The position numbers and the translations under genes are program-made. A DNA stretch of 64,000 bases from an uncultured Verrucomicrobiae bacterium (GTDB lineage Bacteria; Verrucomicrobiota; Verrucomicrobiia; Limisphaerales; AAA164-E04). Each line of letters opens with the position of its first letter. Position 1 is the first letter of the stretch. Below the pieces are notes generated by a model that worked only from the letters and a program-made list of their open reading frames with translations, was not told the origin of the DNA and made no database searches. Shown here piece after piece: positions 28,149-37,641 of the stretch. The stretch covers positions 2,620,876 to 2,684,875 of the forward strand of contig OX638380.1 in the NCBI GenBank assembly GCA_951813855.1, given 5' to 3'.

Positions 28149-29318
28149 TTAAGCCAAGCCACGGTCCGCCAATTGCAAGAGTGTCCAACGATACTCCTCG
28201 ACCAATTGATCGACCACCTCTCGGCTCTTCAGTTCCGGCGGCAGCATCTCCCAAGTATAGGTTTCCATTTCCAGCAGCGAACATAATCCGGGATGATCGC
28301 GAAGATAATCAAGGCTTCCTCTGAGATGATCGGTGGTATCTTCGAACTGTCCGGTCGGCGAAGCATGCAGGGGAAGATGGAAATGAACGCGCCATTCTTC
28401 GACCGACTCGCCGATTTCGGCCACGTTAACCGCCAACGCTTCGGGCAAATCCCGATACCGCCGAAGTCTGCCGTCGGCCAGCCGTTCGACCACCTGATGA
28501 AGCCAAACGTCATCGGCGAACGCCTTGAGAGCCTCGAGCGCCTCCCGAGTAGGAACGAGCTTGAGCGCGGAACTCAAATGAATCTTGCCGATTCGAATCC
28601 GACGGTCCCGGAACCGGTCCAACGCGACTTCCGGCCGCTCGAATTCCACCGCCAGATGGCAACAGTCGTAATTGACTCCCAGAAACTCGTACAGCCGAGA
28701 ATCTCCGGGCCGGAGCCGCTCCATCCGCTCGAAGAATCGAACGGTCTCCTCGCTGGTTTCCAACCAGCAAAGCGGTTCGGGTTCCAAATCCAAGTGAAGT
28801 CTTCGACCGCTTCGGCTTTGACATCTTTCGATATGATCCACGCACTGCCAAAGACGGCGTCCTGCCTCGGCGACGTCCCGGTCGTCCGCGATAAAATCCT
28901 TGAACGAAACGGGGACGGTGCTGACGCTTCCCTCCACCTCCTCGGTCACAAGTTCAGCCAGCAAATCGAAAAGCGTTTTGGTGTATTCCAACCGCTCGAC
29001 AGTGGTCCAATCCGGACGATAGACCCCTTCCTTGACTCGCGAACCGTGAAAATTACCGTAGGGAAAACCGTTGATCGTGAACACGTAGCAACGCTCCTGA
29101 TCCAACCATCGGCGAAAGGAAGCCAGAGTTTCCGGACAGCTCAATTCCTGCGCCGCCGCCTGTCCCAATCGCAACCCGATGGCGTAGGGATCGCTCGGGC
29201 ACACCTGTCGTCTTACCGCCAAGGCGTAGCGCTTCAACGAATCGAAGGTCTGATCCCAAGTTTCGCCCCGATGAATATTGGTGCAGTAAGCCAGATGAAG
29301 ACCAGACGACAATTTCAT
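28149..29318 (-). CDS. EboE-type TIM-barrel protein of the ebo metabolite-traffic cluster
   Basis: 389 residues resembling EboE, a sugar-phosphate isomerase/epimerase-like (AP-endonuclease-fold) protein of the ebo gene cluster, which is linked to export or localisation of secondary metabolites (scytonemin in cyanobacteria). Family-like features are HLAYCTNIHRGETWDQTF at the N-terminus, FTINGFPYGNFHG, VYRPDWTTVERLEYT, and a barrel with HLDLEPEPLCWLE and CHLAVEFE. It follows the TatD-like gene on the same strand after 55 bp. No EboC-type prenyltransferase or EboD is adjacent, so the cluster here is partial. Confidence 0.82.
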   Translation of the reverse strand: MKLSSGLHLAYCTNIHRGETWDQTFDSLKRYALAVRRQVCPSDPYAIGLRLGQAAAQELSCPETLASFRRWLDQERCYVFTINGFPYGNFHGSRVKEGVYRPDWTTVERLEYTKTLFDLLAELVTEEVEGSVSTVPVSFKDFIADDRDVAEAGRRLWQCVDHIERCQSRSGRRLHLDLEPEPLCWLETSEETVRFFERMERLRPGDSRLYEFLGVNYDCCHLAVEFERPEVALDRFRDRRIRIGKIHLSSALKLVPTREALEALKAFADDVWLHQVVERLADGRLRRYRDLPEALAVNVAEIGESVEEWRVHFHLPLHASPTGQFEDTTDHLRGSLDYLRDHPGLCSLLEMETYTWEMLPPELKSREVVDQLVEEYRWTLLQLADRGLA

Positions 29319-29373
29319 CGCGTTGCGGAATCGAACCCTCGTCGTAGGCCGACCGTCTCGTCACGCGGCTCGT

Positions 29374-30180
29374 TCATTCCGGAATACGAAATCGAGAGCA
29401 TTGACTCATAAAAGCGGAAGGGTTGCGGAACGCTACCCGATCGATCCAGTCCGGATCGTGACCGCGAAGCCGCATTTCCAGCATGGCGTAGGGAACGGCC
29501 TTGGGAACGCTGACGCCCCAATCGCAAGCGCTGTTCATCCAGATCCGTTCCGTACCGTAAATTTCCAGCATATCGACGGCCCGGGCGGCGCTGCATTTAG
29601 ATTCGGGATAGAGCGTCATGCCGGCCCAGTAGCCTTCGTCCAGCACCATGCGGATGGTATGCTCCTCGACATGATCGATGATGCACCGCTCAGGCCGAAT
29701 CCGCGACTCGGCGGCGAGAGCGTCCAATATCAATCGGGTGCCTTTCCGTTTGTCTTCCAAATGAGGAGTATGCACCAGGATCAACTGATCGTGTTCGGCG
29801 GCCAGTTCGATATGACGCTCCAGCACTTGCAATTCGTTGCGGCTGTTTTTGTTGAGGCCGATCTCGCCGACCCCCAGTACGTTGGGACGGTCCAAGAACT
29901 CCGGAATGATGGTCAGCACTTCCCTCGCTAACCCCAGATCCTCGGCTTCCTTCGGATTAAGGCAAATCCAGGAGTAATGCGGCAGCCCGAATTTGGCCGC
30001 TCGCCGGGGCTCATGTTCGGTCAGCTGACTGAAGTAATCGCGAAAACTTTCCGGACCGCCTCGATCGAATCCCGCCCAGAACGCCGGTTCGCAGACGGCG
30101 GCGCACCCGGAAGTGACCATGGCCTGGTAATCGTCGGTCGTACGGCTGACCATATGACCATGAGGTTCGATGTATCTCAT
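29374..30180 (-). CDS. TatD-like metal-dependent hydrolase (ebo cluster type)
   Basis: 268-residue amidohydrolase-fold protein. It starts at ATG 30180, which overlaps the stop of the small upstream gene (ATGA). Metal-site motifs are [10 protein letters not shown] (HxH-type position), [31 protein letters not shown] and MNSACDW. Members of the ebo cluster encode such a TatD/PHP-like hydrolase (EboB type); the pairing with an EboE homologue supports that assignment over a DNase TatD role. The substrate is unknown and the protein is presumably cytoplasmic, as no signal peptide is seen. Confidence 0.8.
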   Translation of the reverse strand: MRYIEPHGHMVSRTTDDYQAMVTSGCAAVCEPAFWAGFDRGGPESFRDYFSQLTEHEPRRAAKFGLPHYSWICLNPKEAEDLGLAREVLTIIPEFLDRPNVLGVGEIGLNKNSRNELQVLERHIELAAEHDQLILVHTPHLEDKRKGTRLILDALAAESRIRPERCIIDHVEEHTIRMVLDEGYWAGMTLYPESKCSAARAVDMLEIYGTERIWMNSACDWGVSVPKAVPYAMLEMRLRGHDPDWIDRVAFRNPSAFMSQCSRFRIPE

Positions 30181-30452
30181 GATTCCTTCCCGCTTCCCGG
30201 CCAAGCGCCGCAAGCTCCCTGCGTATCGGCGACCGCAATCGGCTCGTCGGTCGGATCCGAAAAAACCGTCAATACCGCTTCCGCCTTGTCGGGGCGCCGT
30301 TCCCTCAGCACGTCGACCGCTTGATGGAATGCGGCCAACCGAAAATCGGCGTCGCCTTCCCCGCGCTCCACGCGATCCAGAAAGGCCGCCACGTCGATCA
30401 GCTTGTGCCTGGCGTCCAGAAAATACCGGTCCAAAATCGCTTGCCGTCTCAT
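30177..30452 (-). CDS. Small hypothetical protein coupled to the TatD-like gene
   Basis: 91 residues from ATG 30452, preceded by AGGAAG at suitable spacing. The first half is helical and charged ([35 protein letters not shown]), the end is Gly/Ser-rich. Its stop overlaps the start of the TatD-like gene by 4 bp, so it is translationally coupled to it and likely serves the same pathway. It is much shorter than EboA proteins, so I do not call it EboA. Confidence 0.65.
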   Translation of the reverse strand: MRRQAILDRYFLDARHKLIDVAAFLDRVERGEGDADFRLAAFHQAVDVLRERRPDKAEAVLTVFSDPTDEPIAVADTQGACGAWPGSGKES

Positions 30453-30570
30453 GATTGTCTTCCTACTTAGTCTTGATCGCACCGGATTCTCAAGCCGATT
30501 GATCGAGTTTCCCTGCGGAATTGTAACAAAACCCCGAGAAAAAGCGTCTAACTTCCCAGCTAATGCGCCG

Positions 30571-32313
30571 ATGAAGCTATCGACGGAAGTTCAACTGGCG
30601 GTCAGCGGCGCAAGCTACTTGGCGGCTGCCGTAATTCTCTGCCTCATATTAACTGCCTGCAGCGCCTCTCGCTATCGACAACAGGCCGACCAGGAGGTCT
30701 ACCGCATTATCGAGAACGCCGAAGAAAGCGTCTTCGGCCGGCACCAGCCCTTCACCATCGACACGGAGTATTCGGCTCGTTCCGCCGAGGAGATTCAAAC
30801 CGGCGAAATCATCGAACAACGCCAAATCGCCCAGTCGCAGTTCCTGACTCTGGAAGAAGCGCTGGACCTGGCGGTCCGCCATAGCCGAGATTATCAAAGC
30901 GAAAAGGAACAACTGTATTTGGCGGCGCTGAACCTGACCGGCGAACGGTTCCGGTTTTTTCCGCAGTTCACCGGCCATTCCAGCACCCTCACCCACAACC
31001 GCGGCCCCGGCGGAGAAGAGTCCACCCAACTAGGCCATCGACTCAGCGTCGGACAAATGCTCCTCGCCGGAACCGACGTCGGCGTCACTCTGGCTAACGA
31101 TCTGATCCGCTACTACACGGGCAATCCCCGGCGCCGGGCGCAAAGCGTGCTCTCGCTGAATATCGCTCAACCTCTGCTGCGCGGCGCCGGACGAGCCGTG
31201 GTGGCAGAACAACTGAAACAAGCCGAACGCAACGTCATCTATGCCGTGCGCAGCTACACCCAATTCCAAAAGGAATTCTCGGTGAGCATCGTCGGCGAAT
31301 ACTTCAGCCTGCTGCAATTACGCGACAACGTCCGGAACCGATTCCTGGATTTCCAGAGTCGAACCAACACCACTTCCCGACTCAAAGACCGGTTCGAAGC
31401 CGGACTCGAAACCACGGTCGGCGTCGGCCAGGCCGAACAGGCGGAGCTGGCCGCCCGCAACAGTTATCAAAATGTTATCGCCAGTTACGAACGGCAGTTG
31501 GACCAGTTCAAGATACGCCTCGGCATTCCCTTGGCTACCAAACTGCAACTGGACGACAACGAATTGACGGACCTCACCGAGGCCGGACTGACGGCGACCG
31601 ACCTGGACCCCGAGGTCGCCTACCGCATCGCCTTGACCAATCAATTGGAATTGCTCAATTCCATCGATCGTTTCGAAGACCGCCGCCGCCAAGTCGCCCT
31701 GGTCGCCGACAACCTCCGCCCCGATTTGCGGCTGACCGCCGGCGCCTCGCTTCGAAGCGAGGGGGAAACCGATTACGCCCAATTCGATTTGGACGATTGG
31801 CAAGGCGACGTCGGCCTGCAATTCAACGGCCCGCTCAACCGCTTGCGCGAACGCAACCAGTACCGGGGGGCGCTCATCAATTTCGAAACAGCCATCAGGA
31901 CTCTTGCGCTCGACTTGGACCGGAAACGCAACGAAATCGATAACGGCCTGCGCAGTTTGATTCAATTCCGGGAAAATTACCGCATTCAGGGGATGGCGGT
32001 CCAACTCGCCGAAGAACGGGTGGAAGGCGCCGACCTCAATATCCAGGCCAACCGCGCCACCGTCCGGGATTTGGTAGAGGCTCAAAACGAATTGCTCGCC
32101 GCCCGCAATTCGCTCTCGGCCGCCCTGGTCGACTATCTGAACGCCCGCTTGCGGTTGCTGCTGGACATCGGGATTCTCAATACCGATATCGAACGCTATT
32201 GGCTCAAGCCCGAAGCTTCGACCATCGCCCTCGATACGGTCGCCTCCGAACCGACGAACGCCCTGGAAGACAAACCCGTCTTATCGCCCGAGATTCTTTT
32301 TGGAGACTCATGA
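30571..32313 (+). CDS. TolC-family outer-membrane efflux lipoprotein
   Basis: 580-residue outer-membrane channel. After a short N-terminus a lipoprotein signal ends in LTAC (lipobox), then CSASRYRQQ. The first TolC repeat begins with LTLEEALDLAVRHSRDY, coiled-coil helices follow, and the second repeat includes RRRQVALVADNLRPDLRLTAG and ends with ATVRDLVEAQNELLAARNSL and LNARLRLLLDIGIL, all typical of OEP/TolC proteins. ATG 30571 is chosen because it directly precedes the lipoprotein signal. It opens a four-gene export operon and overlaps the adaptor gene by 4 bp. Confidence 0.9.
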   Translation: MKLSTEVQLAVSGASYLAAAVILCLILTACSASRYRQQADQEVYRIIENAEESVFGRHQPFTIDTEYSARSAEEIQTGEIIEQRQIAQSQFLTLEEALDLAVRHSRDYQSEKEQLYLAALNLTGERFRFFPQFTGHSSTLTHNRGPGGEESTQLGHRLSVGQMLLAGTDVGVTLANDLIRYYTGNPRRRAQSVLSLNIAQPLLRGAGRAVVAEQLKQAERNVIYAVRSYTQFQKEFSVSIVGEYFSLLQLRDNVRNRFLDFQSRTNTTSRLKDRFEAGLETTVGVGQAEQAELAARNSYQNVIASYERQLDQFKIRLGIPLATKLQLDDNELTDLTEAGLTATDLDPEVAYRIALTNQLELLNSIDRFEDRRRQVALVADNLRPDLRLTAGASLRSEGETDYAQFDLDDWQGDVGLQFNGPLNRLRERNQYRGALINFETAIRTLALDLDRKRNEIDNGLRSLIQFRENYRIQGMAVQLAEERVEGADLNIQANRATVRDLVEAQNELLAARNSLSAALVDYLNARLRLLLDIGILNTDIERYWLKPEASTIALDTVASEPTNALEDKPVLSPEILFGDS

Positions 32314-34067
32314 TGAAGCAATTGACCGACCTCGCCAGACGACTGACGAACTGGTGTTGGCAACGACCGACCGCCGCCGCTTTGATTCTGGCGGGCGGCA
32401 TCGTGTCGACCTGGATCCTGATCCCGGAAGGCAGTTCTTCCAACCAAGCCAATTACTACACGGTACAACGGAGCGACTTTTTGGTTTCGGTCGTCGAGGG
32501 CGGCAATCTGGAGGCCGTCAATAACGTGCTCATTCGCAACGAAGTCGACGGTTCGGCTCGAATCGTCTATCTGATTCCCGAAGGCACCCAAGTCAAAGAG
32601 GGCGACTTGCTGGTGGAACTCGACTCGGCCGAGGCGGAAGAAAAACTCAACCAACAGGAAATCGCCTTCGAAAAAGCCAAGGCGCAATTCGTCCAAGCGG
32701 AAAACGACCTGGAAATACAACAAAGCATCATTCAGAGCGAGATCGACGCCGCGAAACTAACCTTGTCTTTCGCCGAAATCGAAAAGGAAAAATTCGAAAA
32801 AGGCGCCCGCATGCAGCAAATCAGAGAAGCCGAAATCTCCATTCAGAGCACCGAAGAAGGCCTCCTCCTGGCCAAAGAAGAACTGGAATGGTCCGAAAAG
32901 CTTCACGAACGGGGTTTCGAAACCAAAAGCGTCGTGGACAAAGGAAAATTAAGCCTGCTTCGTCAAGAATTGGAACTGGAAAAAGCGAAAACCAACCTTT
33001 GGATGCTGGTCAATTTCGACATCCCGAAACTGGAACAAAAAAACGACTCGGACGTCGAGGAAGCTCGCAAGCAATTGGAACGGGTCGTAAAACAGGGCGA
33101 AAGCAAATTGGTTCAATATCAGACGGATCTCGAAACCGAACGCAACACCTTGGAACTCAACCGGGAAAGACTGGATAAAAACCGGGTCCAATTAGAAAAC
33201 ACCAAGATTCACGCGCCTCAGGACGGGTTCGTCGTCTATGCGATCACGCGCAGCCGTTACAGCAGCGAGTCCATGGTGGAAGAAGGCGCGACCGTCCGTT
33301 ACCGCCAAGGACTGATTAACTTGCCCGACACTTCAAAAATGAAAGTCGAAGTCAAGGTCCACGAATCGCACATCAACAAAATCAGAAAGGGGCTGCCGGC
33401 TTTCGTCGTGCTCGATTCCTCGCCCGAAATCCGGTACCGCGGCGTGGTGGAAAAAGTCGGCACCTTGCCCGATACGCAAAGCCGCTGGGCCAACCCGAAC
33501 CTGAAAGTCTACTCGACCGAAGTAGTGATCACCGACACAATCCCCGATATCAAACCGGGAGTTTCGGCCAATGCGGAGATCGTGATCACCAACATTTCCT
33601 CGACCCTCAAGGTCCCCATCCAGGCCGTAACCACCTACAAGGGCGAACAAGTCGTCTATGCCGGCTCGGCGCGCTCTCCCCGCCCCGTCCCGGTGGAAGT
33701 CGGCTTGTTCAACACCAAGTTCATTCAGATCCTGAAAGGCCTGGAAGAAGGGGACCGCATCTTGCTGGCTCCTCCCTTCGAAGTGGAGGAACAGAATCTG
33801 GACGGCTCCCTCGTCGCTCCGGAAGACGAAGAACTCAAGAATTTGAAATTCGAGCCGCCGGTCGAAGACGACCCCGGGACAAAACCCGGCCAACCGAATC
33901 GCGAACCGCAAGGAAAAGGCGACGACGGCAAAGGTCCCGAGCAGAAACGGCCGAACCAATTCAACCGCCAACAGATCGAGGAGATGAGCAAACGATTCCA
34001 GAGCATGAGCCGGGAAGAACGGGAGGCCGCCGTCAAACAGTTCCGCTCCAATAACAAACAGAAATGA
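32310..34067 (+). CDS. MacA/HlyD-type periplasmic adaptor
   Basis: 585-residue membrane-fusion protein bridging the inner-membrane MacB-type transporter and TolC. One N-terminal transmembrane helix (AAALILAGGIVSTWIL) is followed by a lipoyl half-motif (EGTQVKEGDLLVELDS), a long coiled-coil hairpin (about 95-290), the second lipoyl half (IHAPQDGFVVYA), a beta-barrel, and an unusual Pro/Gly/Lys/Gln-rich acidic C-terminal tail of about 80 residues (KPGQPNREPQGKG, then RSNNKQK). ATG 32310 overlaps the TolC stop (ATGATG). The tail is longer than in MacA and could contact other envelope partners. Confidence 0.9.
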   Translation: MMKQLTDLARRLTNWCWQRPTAAALILAGGIVSTWILIPEGSSSNQANYYTVQRSDFLVSVVEGGNLEAVNNVLIRNEVDGSARIVYLIPEGTQVKEGDLLVELDSAEAEEKLNQQEIAFEKAKAQFVQAENDLEIQQSIIQSEIDAAKLTLSFAEIEKEKFEKGARMQQIREAEISIQSTEEGLLLAKEELEWSEKLHERGFETKSVVDKGKLSLLRQELELEKAKTNLWMLVNFDIPKLEQKNDSDVEEARKQLERVVKQGESKLVQYQTDLETERNTLELNRERLDKNRVQLENTKIHAPQDGFVVYAITRSRYSSESMVEEGATVRYRQGLINLPDTSKMKVEVKVHESHINKIRKGLPAFVVLDSSPEIRYRGVVEKVGTLPDTQSRWANPNLKVYSTEVVITDTIPDIKPGVSANAEIVITNISSTLKVPIQAVTTYKGEQVVYAGSARSPRPVPVEVGLFNTKFIQILKGLEEGDRILLAPPFEVEEQNLDGSLVAPEDEELKNLKFEPPVEDDPGTKPGQPNREPQGKGDDGKGPEQKRPNQFNRQQIEEMSKRFQSMSREEREAAVKQFRSNNKQK

Positions 34068-34843
34068 GCCGGAACGACATCATCCGCACCAAGGGGATGG
34101 TCAAACGCTACCTGCTCGGCGGTCAGGAACCTAAAATCAAAATCGGCGAGGACATTCGAGCCATTCCTCAGGAACTGCTGATCAAGGACGAAACCCAAGT
34201 CTTGGCTTTGCGCGGCGTCGACATCCTAATCCGCAACGGCGAATACGTGGCGATCATGGGCCCTTCGGGTTCGGGAAAATCGACCATGCTCAGCATCTTG
34301 GGCTGCTTGGACCGGCCGACTTCAGGCGAGTATTTTCTCGGCGGCGAAAACGTGGCGACGATGACCGACGACGAGCTCTCGGAAATCCGGGGACGCCGCA
34401 TCGGCTTCATCTTCCAATCCTATAATCTGATTTCGCAACTGACGGTGATCGAAAACATCCAGGTGCCCCTGTTTTACCAGGGCAAAGACTTGTCCGAGAC
34501 GTGGGACCGTTGCGTGGAGCTCGCCGATCTGGTCGGGCTCGCCGACCGGCAAGAGCATCGGCCCAATCAACTTTCGGGCGGCCAACAACAACGCGTCGCC
34601 ATCGCCCGATCGCTAGCCAACGATCCTCTGATGATCCTGGCCGACGAACCGACCGGCAATCTGGATTCCTCCACCGGCCAGGAAATTCTCGACCTGATCG
34701 ATCGCCTCAACGCCGACGGCAAAACGATTCTGCTGGTGACCCACGACAACGCGGTCGCCAAGCGCGCCCACCGGGTCATCCACATGAAGGACGGCCTGAT
34801 CGATCGCGAAGTGAACAACCGGCAACCGACAACCGCTTCATGA
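34064..34843 (+). CDS. MacB-type ABC transporter ATP-binding protein
   Basis: 259-residue ATPase of the MacB/LolD class, separate from its permease. Walker A GPSGSGKS (66-73), Q-loop FIFQSYNLISQLTV, signature [13 protein letters not shown], Walker [15 protein letters not shown] and LVTHD are all present. An insertion of about 25 residues (20-45, GQEPKIKIGEDI and onward) sits between the first strand and the Walker A, where standard MacB/LolD proteins have only a short loop. It overlaps the adaptor gene (ATGA) and the permease gene (ATGA), so subunits are made together. Confidence 0.92.
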   Translation: MSRNDIIRTKGMVKRYLLGGQEPKIKIGEDIRAIPQELLIKDETQVLALRGVDILIRNGEYVAIMGPSGSGKSTMLSILGCLDRPTSGEYFLGGENVATMTDDELSEIRGRRIGFIFQSYNLISQLTVIENIQVPLFYQGKDLSETWDRCVELADLVGLADRQEHRPNQLSGGQQQRVAIARSLANDPLMILADEPTGNLDSSTGQEILDLIDRLNADGKTILLVTHDNAVAKRAHRVIHMKDGLIDREVNNRQPTTAS

Positions 34844-36159
34844 ACCGATTGACTTCGCTAAGTTCCGGAACGGCCAACCGCCTGTTCAGCGTCGTTCGGC
34901 TCGGCATCAAAAGCCTCTTGCTGCACAAGCTGCGCTCCGGGCTGACCATGCTGGGAATTATTTTCGGCGTCTGCTCGGTCATCGTCATGCTGGCCATCGG
35001 CGAAGGCGCCTCGTTCGAAGCGCAGGAATCAATCAAGAAACTGGGCAGCGAAAACATCATCATCCGCAGCTTGAAACCCCCGGAAGAATCCCAGGATTCC
35101 GGCGGCAACCGCAGTTTCGAACTGGTCTACGGACTCACCTACGACGACGGGGCCCGCATCCAGACGACCGTTCCCGGCGTGCGCTACGTGCTGCCCATGC
35201 GCATTTTGCGCGAAAACGTCCGCTTCGACCAATTCCAAGTGCCCTGCCAGATTATCGGCACGACCCCGATCTATCCGTTCATCGCCGGCGCCGACGTGGT
35301 CCGAGGACGTTTCCTCTGCACCATCGACGACCGGCACCAACAGAACATCTGCGCCATTACCGTAGGCTTGGCCCGCCGCCTCTTCCCGTATCAAGATCCC
35401 CTGACTAAAGCCGTTAAAGTCAACGGGGTCTATTACCGGGTGGTGGGATTGATCCGGGAAAAAAACTCGGCCGACCAACGTTCCCAAGCCGGCGATATGG
35501 AAGGCGAACCGCTCGACAACAACGTCTACATCCCCTTGAACACCAGCCGCTCCCGAATGGGAGAGCTGATCACGAAGCGGCTCTCGAGCGGCTACGGCAT
35601 GGAAGCCGAACGGGTCGAACTGCACCAGATCACCGTACAAATGCAGGACACCGAATTCGTGGAAGTCGCCGAGTCTCAAATCAAGGCCCTGCTCGACCGC
35701 TTCCACGACAAGAACGACTACGAAGTCATCGTGCCGCTGCAACTGCTCCGGCAGGCCGAGCGCACGAAACGGATCTTCAATATCGTGCTAGGTTCCATCG
35801 CCGCCATCTCGTTGTTGGTAGGAGGCATCGGCATCATGAACATCATGTTGGCGACCGTTACCGAACGGACCCGGGAAATCGGCGTGCGCCGGGCCTTGGG
35901 CGCCCGGAAGCGCGACATCACCACTCAGTTTCTCGTCGAGACGATCGTCCTTTCCATCGGGGGCGGCATCATCGGCATTTTGGTCGGCATCACCGTCCCG
36001 TTCCTCATCACTCACCTTACGGAGATGCAAACCATCATCACCTTCTGGTCCGTGCTCCTCGCCTTCGGCATCTCGGGAGCGGTCGGCATCGCCTTCGGCA
36101 TCTATCCGGCCTCGACGGCCGCCGAACTGGATCCCATCGAAGCGCTCCGTCACGAATAG
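34840..36159 (+). CDS. MacB-type ABC transporter permease
   Basis: 439 residues. One transmembrane helix near the N-terminus (SGLTMLGIIFGVCSVIVMLAI), a large periplasmic MacB_PCD domain, then three helices of the FtsX domain (FNIVLGSIAAISLLVGGIGI, IVLSIGGGIIGILVGITVPF, SVLLAFGISGAVGIAFGIYP). The sequences TERTREIGVRRALGA and LDPIEALRHE at the end are hallmarks of MacB permeases. With the TolC, adaptor and ATPase genes upstream it completes a tripartite exporter; MacAB-TolC machines pump macrolides, peptides, toxins or lipids. No substrate gene is adjacent. Confidence 0.93.
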   Translation: MNRLTSLSSGTANRLFSVVRLGIKSLLLHKLRSGLTMLGIIFGVCSVIVMLAIGEGASFEAQESIKKLGSENIIIRSLKPPEESQDSGGNRSFELVYGLTYDDGARIQTTVPGVRYVLPMRILRENVRFDQFQVPCQIIGTTPIYPFIAGADVVRGRFLCTIDDRHQQNICAITVGLARRLFPYQDPLTKAVKVNGVYYRVVGLIREKNSADQRSQAGDMEGEPLDNNVYIPLNTSRSRMGELITKRLSSGYGMEAERVELHQITVQMQDTEFVEVAESQIKALLDRFHDKNDYEVIVPLQLLRQAERTKRIFNIVLGSIAAISLLVGGIGIMNIMLATVTERTREIGVRRALGARKRDITTQFLVETIVLSIGGGIIGILVGITVPFLITHLTEMQTIITFWSVLLAFGISGAVGIAFGIYPASTAAELDPIEALRHE

Positions 36160-36165
36160 GCGGTT

Positions 36166-37641
36166 CTATTCGGCGGCGGAATTTCTCTGATCCAAGGGCA
36201 AACCGTCGGTCCGTCCCTGGGTCCAGAGCCGGAGATTTTCCAATCGCAACTGGCCGTGAGCGAAATATCGAGCGTCGAGCGACGCCAAATGCTCGGCGAA
36301 CAACCGGCGATGATCCGACGAACCGTCGCCGCTCGCTGCGGGCAACCAATTTTCCGCAGCCATCTGGTTCACCACCGCTTCGGCGATCAATTGATGGCCG
36401 GTAATCGTCGGATGCACGTGATCGACCATAATTTCGCTGCCCAAGGCGCAATAATCGCTCTGTTCCTCCAACAAATCTTGCAAATCGATCGACGGCAGCC
36501 CGTATACGCTCGCCGTATCGTGCAACGCTCGCCGCTGCGATTCCAAAATCCGGAGCGGACAAACGTCGAGTTCTTTAGCTAACAGATAAGCCGTCCGGGC
36601 GTTTTCCGGCCGGCCGATGCTTTCGAGGAGCACGCCCAAAACGAAGTAGACGTGGGCGTGATCGTCGTCCAAATCGATCGCCTCCAGCAACAACCGAATC
36701 GCTTCGCGAGGGTCGCTCGCATATAACTCCTTGGCCCGAGCCGACAATTCCTCCCAGCGGAGCCGCTTTTCGGCAGTCAAATCCGGCCGGAGCACCGACT
36801 TGAACGGAGGGCTGCTGCGTACATTAACCGGGGGCGACAGGATCATCAAAGGCACTTCGGCTTCCCGGCACAGCCCGGCCATGCGGCGCAGATTAAATTC
36901 AAAATGCTGCAAGACGTCTCCACGCCAGGAGTCGTCTCGCCGGTAAGCTTCCAACCCTCCGCGATAATCCAGCAAGGCGTCCACTTCCGCCGGCAACACG
37001 GCACGCGGCGCTCCGGTGTAAGAAACTTCGTCCGTCCGCTTGACGAGGCTTCCCAACAGGCGAGCGAGCCGCCAAGAAGACACCGATTGCAGCAAGCCGC
37101 CGAAATCGGTCGGCGACCGGTAGGTTCGTTCCTCCAGAAATTCGTTGTGGCCGGTGCACAGGACGATGGCGTCCGGTTCATAAAGTTCCAAGCACTCCTC
37201 CAATATCGGAGTCAACCGGTAACTGGCATAGGATACGCCCCCGCAGTTGACGATCTCGAAGCGCCACTCCGGAAACCGGGCTTGAAGCAACAATTGGATC
37301 CATCGAGGAAAAGCCGTCTCGATCGACCAAGGCCGACCCTGCACCGTGGAACCTCCCAACACAAAAACACGGAAGGTCCGCTCGGCCTTTTGCTGCGTGA
37401 ACCGATCTCTGACGAAGTAATTCGTTCGCGCCGTGGCCGTCTGATAGTATCGCCCCGATTCGTCGAGTTCGAACAAGGGTTTCACCTCCCGAAAATCCAC
37501 AAACGGATCGTCTTCGATCGGTGGCCCGGCCACGCCTAAAAAACGCAAGACGCCTTCGGCCGCCAACACGAACGCCAAGCCCAGCGCGACGGCAGCCGCC
37601 CGAAAAAACCACTGACGCACCCTGCCTTCGCATCTTCGCAT
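36166..37641 (-). CDS. SGNH/GDSL hydrolase with internal TPR-like segment
   Basis: 491-residue protein anchored by an N-terminal helix (AAAVALGLAFVLAAEGVL). SGNH blocks are GGSTVQGRP (nucleophile Ser, block I), NCGGVSYASYR (block II Gly), LCTGHNEFLEER (block III Asn) and DHVHPTITGH (block V Asp/His). Between blocks III and V an inserted helical repeat (from about 310: ARAKELYASDPREAI) resembles a TPR. Such proteins are common in PVC genomes; likely activity is esterase or acyl-transfer on glycans or lipids, unproven. ATG 37641 is chosen because the anchor follows closely. Convergent with the MacB permease gene, 6 bp apart. Confidence 0.8.
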   Translation of the reverse strand: MRRCEGRVRQWFFRAAAVALGLAFVLAAEGVLRFLGVAGPPIEDDPFVDFREVKPLFELDESGRYYQTATARTNYFVRDRFTQQKAERTFRVFVLGGSTVQGRPWSIETAFPRWIQLLLQARFPEWRFEIVNCGGVSYASYRLTPILEECLELYEPDAIVLCTGHNEFLEERTYRSPTDFGGLLQSVSSWRLARLLGSLVKRTDEVSYTGAPRAVLPAEVDALLDYRGGLEAYRRDDSWRGDVLQHFEFNLRRMAGLCREAEVPLMILSPPVNVRSSPPFKSVLRPDLTAEKRLRWEELSARAKELYASDPREAIRLLLEAIDLDDDHAHVYFVLGVLLESIGRPENARTAYLLAKELDVCPLRILESQRRALHDTASVYGLPSIDLQDLLEEQSDYCALGSEIMVDHVHPTITGHQLIAEAVVNQMAAENWLPAASGDGSSDHRRLFAEHLASLDARYFAHGQLRLENLRLWTQGRTDGLPLDQRNSAAE

